Part shown: one piece after another, positions 1-7,023 of the stretch
Layout of the letters: each line of letters starts with the position of its first letter
Numbering within the stretch: the first letter of the stretch is position 1
Assembly (NCBI GenBank): GCA_030263295.1
Contig: SZOS01000001.1
Span: 1-64,000, forward strand
Origin: Dokdonella_A sp014338185
Lineage (GTDB): Bacteria; Pseudomonadota; Gammaproteobacteria; Xanthomonadales; Rhodanobacteraceae
Direction: 5' to 3'
DNA: 64,000 nt
Notes under the pieces: model-generated
What the model was told of the DNA's origin: nothing
The model's database searches: none
What the model saw: only the letters and a program-made list of their open reading frames with translations
Program-made: the position numbers and the translations under genes

Positions 1-1262
1 AACGCCGCGCACACCTGCGCGGCCGCGCGCGCCGCCGCCGCCGCGTCACGCGCATGCACGATCGCGAGCGGCTCGCCCGCGCTGACCGGTTCGCCCACGC
101 CGCGCACCGCGGCCAGCCCGACCGCATGGTCGATGCGCGCGTCGGGGCTGCGCCGCCCGCCGCCGAGGTCGACCACGCACTCGCCGAGCGCACGCACGTC
201 GATCGCCTCGATCCAGCCCGTGCGTGGCGCGGCCGCGGGCTGCTGCAGCGGCGCCTGCGGCAGGTGGTGCGCCGCGCGTTCGAGCAGGTCGCCCGGGCCG
301 CCCAGCGCTGCCACCATGCGCGCGAAGCGCTCGGCTGCCGCGCCCGAGGCCAGCGCCTGCAGCAGGCGCGTGCGCGCGGCGGCGGGATCGGCGGCGAGGC
401 CACCCAGGCATAGCAGCCGCGCCGATAGCTCCAGCACGAGTTCGCGCAGGCGCGGGCAGTGCGCGCGGCCGCACAGCAGGTCGAGGATCGCGCGCAGCTC
501 CAGCGCATTGCCGGCATCGCGGCCGAGCACCTGGCCCATGTCGGTGAGCGCGGCGGCCAGCACCAGGCCGCTGCCGGCGGCCACCTGCTGCATGCGCTGC
601 GCCAGCGCGCACGCCGCCTCCTCGGCGGGTGTCTGCGCGCCGCTGCCGGTCTTGATGTCCAGCACCAGCGCCTGCGCGCCACCGGCGAGCTTCTTGGACA
701 GGATCGAGGCGACGATGAGCTCGGGCACGTCGACCGTCGCACTCACGTCGCGCACCGCGTACAGGCGCCGGTCGGCCGGCACCAGGTCCGCGCTCTGGCC
801 CACGATCGCGCAGCCGACCTCGGCCACCACGCGCCGCAACCGTGCCGCGTCCGGCAGCACGTCATAACCGGCGATGCTTTCGAGCTTGTCGAGGGTGCCG
901 CCGGTGTGGCCGAGGCCGCGGCCGGAAATCATCGGCACGTAGCCGCCGCAGGCCGCCACCAGCGGCGCGAGCGCAAGGCTCACGCAGTCGCCGACGCCGC
1001 CGGTGGAATGCTTGTCGAGCACCGGGCCGGGCAGGTCCGACCAGTCCAGGCGCCGCCCCGAATCCCGCAGCGCCAGGGTGAAGTCGCGGCATTCGGCCGC
1101 GGCCAGCCCGCGCCAGGCCACCGCCATCGCGAACGCGCCGATCTGGCCATCGCCCCAACTGCCGTCGGCGATGCCGCGTGCGAGCGCCTGCCATTGCGCG
1201 GCGCTGAGCGCGCGCCCTTCGCGCTTGGCGCGGATGAGCGCGGCCGCGGAGTCGCCGCTCAC
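1..1262 (-). CDS. deoA: Thymidine phosphorylase (3' end beyond window)
   Basis: Cytosolic enzyme that cleaves thymidine or deoxyuridine with phosphate to the base and 2-deoxyribose-1-phosphate, in pyrimidine deoxynucleoside salvage. About 420 residues are visible. The family is usually about 440 long, so only the last ~20 residues are missing at the left edge. The nucleoside-phosphorylase signature DKHSTGGVGD lies at residues 83-92, followed by a glycine-rich stretch (SGRGLGHTGGTLDKLES) that binds phosphate and substrate. The start is a GTG at 1262 whose last bases overlap the deoC stop codon (GTGA), which implies translational coupling with deoC. Missed by ATG-only gene calling. High confidence in the family; a pyrimidine-nucleoside phosphorylase specificity cannot be excluded. 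Confidence 0.93.
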   Translation of the reverse strand, partial: MSGDSAAALIRAKREGRALSAAQWQALARGIADGSWGDGQIGAFAMAVAWRGLAAAECRDFTLALRDSGRRLDWSDLPGPVLDKHSTGGVGDCVSLALAPLVAACGGYVPMISGRGLGHTGGTLDKLESIAGYDVLPDAARLRRVVAEVGCAIVGQSADLVPADRRLYAVRDVSATVDVPELIVASILSKKLAGGAQALVLDIKTGSGAQTPAEEAACALAQRMQQVAAGSGLVLAAALTDMGQVLGRDAGNALELRAILDLLCGRAHCPRLRELVLELSARLLCLGGLAADPAAARTRLLQALASGAAAERFARMVAALGGPGDLLERAAHHLPQAPLQQPAAAPRTGWIEAIDVRALGECVVDLGGGRRSPDARIDHAVGLAAVRGVGEPVSAGEPLAIVHARDAAAAARAAAQVCAA

Positions 1263-2008
1263 GCGGGCGTGGCCAGTTGCGGCAGCAGCGCGTCGTACAG
1301 CGCGCTCGCGCCGATGCGCAGGTGCGCGGGCGTGATCCAGGCCTCGCCCAGGCGTTCGCGCGCGAGCTGCAGGTAGGCGCGCGCATCGTCGAGACTGCGG
1401 ATGCCACCGGCCGCCTTGAAGCCGCAGCGGCCACCGTGCGCGGCGATCACGTCGAGCAGGATCGTGGCCGCGGCCGGCGTCGCGTTGACCTTGACCTTGC
1501 CGGTCGAGGTCTTGAGGAAGTCGACGCCCGCGGCGATGCCCAGTTCGGCCGCGGCGCGGATCTGTTCCGGCGCGGCCAGCTCGCCGGTTTCGAGGATGAG
1601 CTTGAGCAGCGCGGGCGCGGCGCAGGCCGTGCGCGCGGCAGCCACCACCGCGCGCGCGCCGTCGTGATCGCCCGCGAGCAGCGCGCGCCACGGCAGCACC
1701 AGGTCGATCTCGTCGGCGCCGGCGGCCAGCGCGCGCCGCGTTTCGCGCTCGACCCGCGCCGGGTCGCTGCCGCCATCGGGGAAGTTCACCACGGTGGCGA
1801 TGCGCACCTGCGTCCCCGCGAGCGCGCGCCGCGCCGTGGTGATGTGCTCGGGATACACGCACACCGCGGCGGGCAGGCCGTGCTCGCGCGCACGTGCGCA
1901 CATGGCCTGGATGTGCGCCGGCGTGTCGTCCTCGCCAAGGCTGGTGAGATCGATCAGTGGCAGCACACGCGCGGCAAGCTCGCGCAGGGAGGGTTCGGTC
2001 GCGGACAT
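1259..2008 (-). CDS. deoC: Deoxyribose-phosphate aldolase
   Basis: Class I aldolase, 249 residues, that splits 2-deoxyribose-5-phosphate into acetaldehyde and glyceraldehyde-3-phosphate. The Schiff-base lysine is in DFLKTSTGK (K166), the second conserved lysine is in GFKAAGGIR (K198) and the catalytic aspartate is in DEIDLVLP (D102). Its stop overlaps the GTG of deoA by 4 bp, so the two genes form a deoC-deoA unit that feeds deoxynucleosides into glycolysis. No phosphopentomutase (deoB) is visible; it may lie beyond the left edge. The ATG at 2008 gives the usual family length. Confidence 0.96.
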   Translation of the reverse strand: MSATEPSLRELAARVLPLIDLTSLGEDDTPAHIQAMCARAREHGLPAAVCVYPEHITTARRALAGTQVRIATVVNFPDGGSDPARVERETRRALAAGADEIDLVLPWRALLAGDHDGARAVVAAARTACAAPALLKLILETGELAAPEQIRAAAELGIAAGVDFLKTSTGKVKVNATPAAATILLDVIAAHGGRCGFKAAGGIRSLDDARAYLQLARERLGEAWITPAHLRIGASALYDALLPQLATPA

Positions 2009-2300
2009 GAGGGTTTCCCGATGGCGGCGCGCAGGGCGGGTGGTGGCTTCAGGGTGGGTCGCTCGTCCACGGCGCGTCCGGTGGCGCAGGCTGCGGTTGC
2101 GGCCGGCCCAGCGGGCGCGGGCGGATCGGCGATCGCGCAAACATGCCTGATCCGCACGCGCCGGTCGAGTGCTGGCGTGGCCGCTGCGCCTCGCGCACCG
2201 AAACGTCGCACCCAACCTGCCTGGGCTTGCCTTGCCCGGGTACGACCGGAGTGCCGCGGCGTGCGAGTGCCATGGCACACCCGGCGCGGGGCCGGCGGGA
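2009..2300. other. Intergenic region upstream of deoC
   Basis: 292 bp between the 3' end of the histidine kinase and deoC, both transcribed leftward, so it should hold the deoC-deoA promoter. The only symmetrical element noticed is a 12-bp perfect palindrome, GTGCCATGGCAC, near 2266-2278. No convincing -35/-10 pair, gene or terminator was seen. Confidence 0.4.
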
Positions 2301-3593
2301 TCAGCGTGGCGGGGTGAAACCGAGCGTGGCGGTGGCGCCGCCCTGCGGGCGCGGCGCCAGTGCCACCTGCCAGCCGTACAGTTCGCACAGGCGGCGCACG
2401 ATGGCCAGGCCCAGGCCGCCACCCTTGCCGACCTTGGTGCCGCGCACGCCGCGCTCGAACAGGCGCTCGGCGTCTTCGGCGGCGATGCCCGGGCCGGTGT
2501 CCTCGACACTGACGCGGCCATGGCCGACGGTGATGATGACCTCGCCCGCGGGCGTGTACTTGAAGGCGTTGCCGATGAGGTTGCTCAGCGCCACCGCCAC
2601 CACCGACGAGGGCGCCACCACTTCCAGCGGCTCGTCGATCTCGATGCGCACGGCCACCGGCTTGTTGGCGATGTGCGGGCGCTGCGAGTCCACCACCTGC
2701 TCGACGATCCTGGCCACGTCGGTGGTCTCGCCGTCGGTGGGCGCCTGCCGCTCGCGTCGCGACAGCAGCAACAGCGCGTCGATGAGCTCGCTGCACTGGC
2801 GCACCGCGCGTTCGATGCGCTTGAGGCGCTCGCGCGGCTTGTCGGCGAGGTCGGAGGAGGCCTGCAGCAGTTCGGTGGTGCTCGCGATCACCGCGAGTGG
2901 CGTGCGCAGCTCGTGGCTCACGTCGGCGTTGAACTCGCGGTCGCGCTGGACCATTTCGGTCAGGCGCGTGGAGTAGGCGTCGAGCGCCTCGGCGAGCTGG
3001 CCGACTTCGTCGTTGGCGAAGTGCGTGCGCAGCAGGCGCGGCTGGCCGCTGTCGCTCATCGCGCGCACGCGCTGCACCAGGTCGGTGACCGGGCTCATCA
3101 CGCGCGCCGACAGCCAGAACCCGAGCAGCAGCGACAGCAGCGCGAACACGAACACCGCGGCCGCGATCGCCACCACGAGCTGGCGCTGGCCGAGCTTCTG
3201 CGTGCTCACGTCGAACCACAGGTAGGCCCAGTACTGGTCGTCCTTGTACACGGCCAGCTTGAACGGGCGCAGCGTGCCCTCGCTGCCCACGTCCTCGATG
3301 TCGTAGACGCCGGCGTCGTACTTCTGCCATGCCAGCGGCACGGTCGCGGTGCGGCCCGCGCGCACGATCTGGGCGCGGTACAGCGACATCGCCCATGGCG
3401 CCGCCGGATCGGGATTGGCGCGCTTGAAGTCGACGAAGTGACGCAGCTCGCGTTCGAGCGTGGAGTTGACGAGCTGGTCCTCGAGCCGGCCGCGCATGTA
3501 CAGCGTCGCGGCCGCGAACAGCGCCGTGAGGCCGAGGCCGAACAGCGCGAACGAGATGATGATGCGCGAGCGCAGCCTACGTCGGTAGCGCAT
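2301..3593 (-). CDS. Sensor histidine kinase, ColS-like
   Basis: Inner-membrane sensor kinase of 430 residues, partner of the response regulator immediately upstream. Order: TM1 (~10-31), periplasmic sensor of about 105 residues, TM2 (~139-160), HAMP linker, HisKA with phospho-acceptor H227 in the context SHELRTP, then HATPase with N box (N338-N342), G1 box DTGPGI (365-370) and G2 box GGGLGLAIV (391-399). The start at 3593 lies inside the regulator gene, a 17-bp overlap, so the two are translationally coupled. The ColS assignment rests on the strong ColR resemblance of its partner. The stimulus cannot be read from sequence; ColS proteins are known for responses to metals and envelope stress. 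Confidence 0.85.
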   Translation of the reverse strand: MRYRRRLRSRIIISFALFGLGLTALFAAATLYMRGRLEDQLVNSTLERELRHFVDFKRANPDPAAPWAMSLYRAQIVRAGRTATVPLAWQKYDAGVYDIEDVGSEGTLRPFKLAVYKDDQYWAYLWFDVSTQKLGQRQLVVAIAAAVFVFALLSLLLGFWLSARVMSPVTDLVQRVRAMSDSGQPRLLRTHFANDEVGQLAEALDAYSTRLTEMVQRDREFNADVSHELRTPLAVIASTTELLQASSDLADKPRERLKRIERAVRQCSELIDALLLLSRRERQAPTDGETTDVARIVEQVVDSQRPHIANKPVAVRIEIDEPLEVVAPSSVVAVALSNLIGNAFKYTPAGEVIITVGHGRVSVEDTGPGIAAEDAERLFERGVRGTKVGKGGGLGLAIVRRLCELYGWQVALAPRPQGGATATLGFTPPR

Positions 3594-4263
3594 CCGGATC
3601 GACCATGCGGTAGCCGATGCCGTGGCGGGTCTGGATCAGCGGCTTGTCGAACGGCTTGTCGATCTGTGCGCGCAGGCCGTGGATGTGCACGCGCAGCGAA
3701 TCGCTGTCGGGCAGTTCCTCGCCCCACACGCGCGTTTCCAGTTCCTGTCGCGTCACCACCGACGGCGACGCCTCCATGAGCGTCTGCAGCAGCTTGAGGC
3801 CGATCGGGTTGAGCGTGATCGACTTGCCGGCGCGGTTGACCATGAGCGTGTCGAGGTTGAAGCTCAGGTCGGCCAGCTGCAGCACGCGGCTCTTGTTGCC
3901 CTTGCCGCGCCGGCCGAGCACTTCCAGGCGCGCGGCCAGTTCCTGCAGCGCGAACGGCTTGACCATGTAGTCGTCGGCGCCCGAGTCGAAGCCGGTGAGC
4001 TTGGCATCGAGGGTGTCGCGCGCGGTGAGCATGAGCACGGGCGTCTGCTTCTTGCCCTCGTGGCGCAGCTTGCGGCACACCTCCAGGCCGTCCATGCCGG
4101 GCAGGCCCAGGTCGAGCACGATCACGTCGAAGTCGTTGACCACGGCCAGGTGCAGGCCGGTCACGCCGTCGCCGGCAAAATCCACCACGTGGCCCTTGTC
4201 GGCGAGGAAGTCGCCGATGTTGGCCGCGATGTCGCTGTTGTCTTCGATCACGAGGATGCGCAT
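3577..4263 (-). CDS. colR: OmpR-family response regulator, ColR-like
   Basis: Two-domain regulator of 228 residues. The receiver domain (1-115) has acidic residues E7/D8, phospho-acceptor D51 in VIVLDLGLPG, and the TA and K (VKPF) switch residues. A winged-helix DNA-binding domain (~130-222) follows. The C-terminal segment (LNPIGLKLL, PDSDSLRVHIHGLR, IDKPFDKPL, RHGIGYRM) closely matches remembered Pseudomonas ColR sequences, hence the symbol. The start MRILVIEDN at 4263 is preferred over upstream in-frame ATGs because receiver domains begin this way. Just upstream is TGCTAGAGT, an extended -10-like element, which would give a very short leader. Confidence 0.82.
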   Translation of the reverse strand: MRILVIEDNSDIAANIGDFLADKGHVVDFAGDGVTGLHLAVVNDFDVIVLDLGLPGMDGLEVCRKLRHEGKKQTPVLMLTARDTLDAKLTGFDSGADDYMVKPFALQELAARLEVLGRRGKGNKSRVLQLADLSFNLDTLMVNRAGKSITLNPIGLKLLQTLMEASPSVVTRQELETRVWGEELPDSDSLRVHIHGLRAQIDKPFDKPLIQTRHGIGYRMVDPDALPT

Positions 4264-4532
4264 GGCTTGTACTCTAGCAGGATGCATCGATGGCGCGTGG
4301 CACAGGCCGCGGCGCGAGCGCGCAGCGGCATGGCGCAAGGCGGCGTCGCGGCTGCGGTGCGTTGCAGGTCACACTTGCCGCGACAGATTCCGCGCCTCGC
4401 GCCGCACGCGGCGGCCGCCTCGCGCCAATGCGCCGTGGACGCATGCATGCGGGCAGTGCGGCCGATGTACGGCGGGACATGGTCGCGTGGGGCACTGCGG
4501 CTGCAGTCGATCCGGCGGGCGCGGATCACGAC

Positions 4533-4587
4533 CCAAATAAAATGACCCAAGGAGGCGCCATTGGGGGAACGCGCCTGCCTTGGGTCA
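4533..4587 (-). terminator. Rho-independent terminator (minus strand)
   Basis: Arms TGACCCAAGG(A)GGCGC (4543-4558) and its complement (4571-4587) pair with a single bulged base around a 12-nt loop. On the minus strand the stem is followed at once by TTTTATTTGG (complement of 4533-4542), a proper U-rich tail. On the plus strand the downstream bases are A-rich, so the terminator is directional. It could end the M56/BlaR1-like transcript, whose stop is 155 bp upstream, or a separate small RNA. Confidence 0.75.
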
Positions 4588-4662
4588 AAAAGCTACTGCC
4601 CCGATTACCGTAATCTGCCAGTCACAGGACCTGACTTAGGAGTGTCGAGCAGGACTACAGTG
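4533..4662 (-). ncRNA. Candidate intergenic small RNA (about 130 nt)
   Basis: Inferred only from signals. A good -10-like hexamer TATATT on the minus strand (plus 4669-4674) lies at the right distance to start a transcript near 4662, which would end at the strong U-tailed terminator at 4533-4587. There is no convincing -35 at 16-18 bp, no reading frame and no recognised RNA family. The alternative is simple read-through termination of the upstream M56 gene. Confidence 0.22.
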
Positions 4663-4742
4663 CCGCGGAATATAGGCACGGCCGAATTAAACATGCGTTA
4701 AAACCGGCTCAGCGTCCTGTTAAGCCCGCCCCGCCATCACGC

Positions 4743-6395
4743 TCACGACCCGCCGGCGCTGGTTCCGGCCGCGGATTCCACCGTGGGCCGGCACAGCATC
4801 GAACCGGTCTGGCGCTGGCAACCGTCGTCGCTGGCCAGCTCCGCGGGCGGCGCGAACACGAAGGTCTGCACATAGCGCGCCGCGGAGTCGGCGCCGAGGG
4901 TGGCCGGATCGAAGCGCCACTGCCGCAGTGCCTGCTCGACCGCGCGCCTGAAGCTGCGGTCGGCGCGGCCTTGCACGCGCACGTCGCGCACCGAGCCGTC
5001 GGCGGCGATGGCGAAACTTGCCTCCACCTCGATGCGCGCGGCGATCACCGAACCCGGATAGGCCGGTGCCACCGAGCGCACGATGCGCGGCTTCGGCGGC
5101 GCGGCCGCGGGCAGCGGCGCATCGGCGGGCGCCGGCGCGAGGCTTGGCGCCGGCGCGGGGAGCGGGTCCGCGGCCACGGTGGATGCGACCGTGGCCGCGG
5201 CGGTCGGCGCCGGCATGGCGGCGATGCTGCGGGTGGCCGCTGCCGCCGCCGAGCTGGCGACGACGGATGGCGCGCTGCCGGCCGGTTCGGCCACGGCGTC
5301 GACCGCCACGCGGGGTGCCTGCCAGCGCGGCAGCGCGAGGTCGCGGTAGGCGGGCGCGGACATGCGCAGCTCGACCCAGTCGCTGCCGGGCATGCTGGCC
5401 ACGAGCCGCTCCACCGGCCGCTGCGCGACGCCGATCCACAGTGCGAGCAAGGCGATCGCGGGCAGCAGCCAGCGACCGCTCGAACGCCGCTCGATGGTCG
5501 AGTGCGCCGTCGGCACACCGACGATGCGCTGCACGCGCACCAGCAGCTCGCCACCGGTCGCGGCCGGCATCATCGGCGTGGCCAGGCGCAGTTCCTCCAG
5601 CGCCGCGAGTGTGCGCGCATACTCGTGCGACCTGCCGTCGAGCGCGCGCAGCACGAGACGGTCGCAGCACAGTTCGCGCTCGTTGCGCACGTCGCGCGAG
5701 ATCCAGTGCACCACCGGGTGGTAGAACAGCACGGTCTCCAGCGCGGTCTGCAGCAGGTTGACCAGGTGGTCATGCCGCTGCAGGTGGCCGAGTTCGTGGG
5801 CGAGGATCAGCTCGACCTGCTGGCGCGGAAAGCCCAGCGCCACCGCGGCCGGCAGCAGGATCACCGGCCGCAACCAGCCGATCAGCATCGGCGTGTCGAC
5901 CTGCGCGGTCACCAGCGCCCGCACGCGATGGGCGAAGCCGCAGCGCGTCTTGACCGCTTCGAGCATCGCGTCGATGTGCGCGTGCGCGTTGGCCATGCGC
6001 CGCACGATGCGGTCGAGGCGGTGCCACTCGCGCAAGGCGCGCAGCGCGAGCACGCCCACGCCCGCGAGCCACAGCGCGACCAGCCAGGGCAGCAGCGCCT
6101 GGATCGCAGCATCGCCGGCGCTCGCAGTGGGCGTGGCCAGCGCGGTCGCGGCATCGGTGATGGCTGCAGCCGCGTCGGGCGTGGTGGCGGCCGGCCACAG
6201 TCGCGCGAGCGTGAGCAGCGGCGTGGACGCAAGCAGCGCGAGCGCGCCCAGGCCCAGTCGGTAGCGCGCGCCGCTGGCCTCGCGTGCGAGCAGGCCGCGT
6301 GCGGCTGCCCAGGCGATGCCGATGAGCACGCCTTGCCACAGGAAGTGCAGCAGCGTCCAGCCGACGGCGTCGATCCATGGCAACAGCGTGGACAT
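4743..6395 (-). CDS. BlaR1/MecR1-type M56 membrane peptidase with TonB-like C-terminus
   Basis: 550-residue integral-membrane zinc metallopeptidase. N-terminal hydrophobic helices (~10-33, 46-68, 100-122) precede the zinc motif HELGH (200-204), typical of M56 proteins that cleave a cognate BlaI-type repressor. After a fourth helix comes a long Ala/Pro-rich periplasmic linker (~340-450). The last ~90 residues start at PRIVRSVAPAYP and match a TonB-C-like fold rather than the penicillin-binding sensor of true BlaR1. It follows the BlaI-like gene by 2 bp, so they form an operon. No beta-lactamase lies nearby. The ligand is therefore unlikely to be assigned safely as a beta-lactam. Confidence 0.85.
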   Translation of the reverse strand: MSTLLPWIDAVGWTLLHFLWQGVLIGIAWAAARGLLAREASGARYRLGLGALALLASTPLLTLARLWPAATTPDAAAAITDAATALATPTASAGDAAIQALLPWLVALWLAGVGVLALRALREWHRLDRIVRRMANAHAHIDAMLEAVKTRCGFAHRVRALVTAQVDTPMLIGWLRPVILLPAAVALGFPRQQVELILAHELGHLQRHDHLVNLLQTALETVLFYHPVVHWISRDVRNERELCCDRLVLRALDGRSHEYARTLAALEELRLATPMMPAATGGELLVRVQRIVGVPTAHSTIERRSSGRWLLPAIALLALWIGVAQRPVERLVASMPGSDWVELRMSAPAYRDLALPRWQAPRVAVDAVAEPAGSAPSVVASSAAAAATRSIAAMPAPTAAATVASTVAADPLPAPAPSLAPAPADAPLPAAAPPKPRIVRSVAPAYPGSVIAARIEVEASFAIAADGSVRDVRVQGRADRSFRRAVEQALRQWRFDPATLGADSAARYVQTFVFAPPAELASDDGCQRQTGSMLCRPTVESAAGTSAGGS

Positions 6396-6397
6396 GG

Positions 6398-6787
6398 TCA
6401 GTTCCTTTCGAGGCGGTCCAGCAAGGCGCGGATCTCGTCGAGTTCGGCGCGCGTGGTCTTGTTGCGTCCGCCCAACGCCTGCAGCACGAGCTGCGAGGGC
6501 GAGCCGTTGAACACGCGCTGCACGAGGTCGGCGACGAAGCGCTTCTGGGTGCGTTCGCGGTTGACCGCGGCGCGGAACACGTGGGCGCGCTCGGAATCAT
6601 CACGCAGCACCAGGCCCTTGCCGTACATGATCTGCAGCAGCTTGAGCGCGGTGGTGTAACCGGCGCCTTCGTCGCGGTACAGGGCCTCGTGCACGTCGCG
6701 CACGGTACTGGGCCCGCGCTCCCACAGCACGTTGAGGATGGCCAGCTCCGCGTCGGTTGGCCGTGGCGGAAGGTCGTGGCGCGTCAT
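6398..6787 (-). CDS. BlaI/MecI/CopY-family repressor
   Basis: 129-residue winged-helix transcriptional regulator. The N-terminal half (PTDAELAILNVLWERGPST, then VRDVHEAL and YTTALKLLQIMYGKG) is the typical BlaI DNA-binding domain. The C-terminal helices, containing RFVADLVQRVF, form the dimerisation part where M56 proteases normally cut. It lies 2 bp upstream of the M56 peptidase gene. By family analogy it represses its own operon and perhaps the divergent S9 peptidase until cleaved. The 236-bp divergent upstream region has small GGCCAGTGCTGGCC-type repeats near 6820, but no classical TACA-N2-TGTA operator was seen. Confidence 0.9.
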   Translation of the reverse strand: MTRHDLPPRPTDAELAILNVLWERGPSTVRDVHEALYRDEGAGYTTALKLLQIMYGKGLVLRDDSERAHVFRAAVNRERTQKRFVADLVQRVFNGSPSQLVLQALGGRNKTTRAELDEIRALLDRLERN

Positions 6788-7023
6788 GATCGATCACTCT
6801 CCCAATGGCTGGATGATGGCCAGTGCTGGCCGGCGTGCTCCCCGGAGCAACGTGGCATCCTCCACACCGGGTGGGCCGGGACGGACGTGCTCGCACCTGC
6901 CGGATGCTAGCAGTCGCCCGCGGCTTGTCAACGAGGCATTTCGTACCAAGCGGGCGGCGCCCGAACTGGACAAATCCGGCCGCGCGCGGCCCAATGGCGG
7001 GTCTGCCCAGCCGGGAAGCCACC

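Larger units (their letters stand above)
4264..4742. other. Less GC-rich intergenic region between colR-like and M56 genes
   Basis: 479 bp with no credible protein gene. The part from about 4530 to 4730 is visibly less GC-rich than its surroundings. It carries a minus-strand terminator (4533-4587), a 13-bp dyad GATTACCGTAATC at 4603-4615, and a minus-strand TATATT hexamer (plus 4669-4674). It should contain the colRS-like promoter, and possibly a small RNA, entered separately. Confidence 0.5.

Noticed and set aside
3577..4338. Longer N-terminus for the ColR-like regulator
   Set aside because: The extra residues (MRHAAARSRRGLCH...) are unlike any receiver domain. The MRILVIEDN start is typical.
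4290..4613. Possible 107-codon plus-strand gene in the colR/M56 spacer
   Set aside because: Arg-rich chance frame running through the terminator hairpin, with no ribosome-binding site.
4743..6787. Beta-lactam resistance locus
   Set aside because: BlaI/M56 genes alone are not evidence. No beta-lactamase or PBP2a-type gene is adjacent, and the sensor domain differs.
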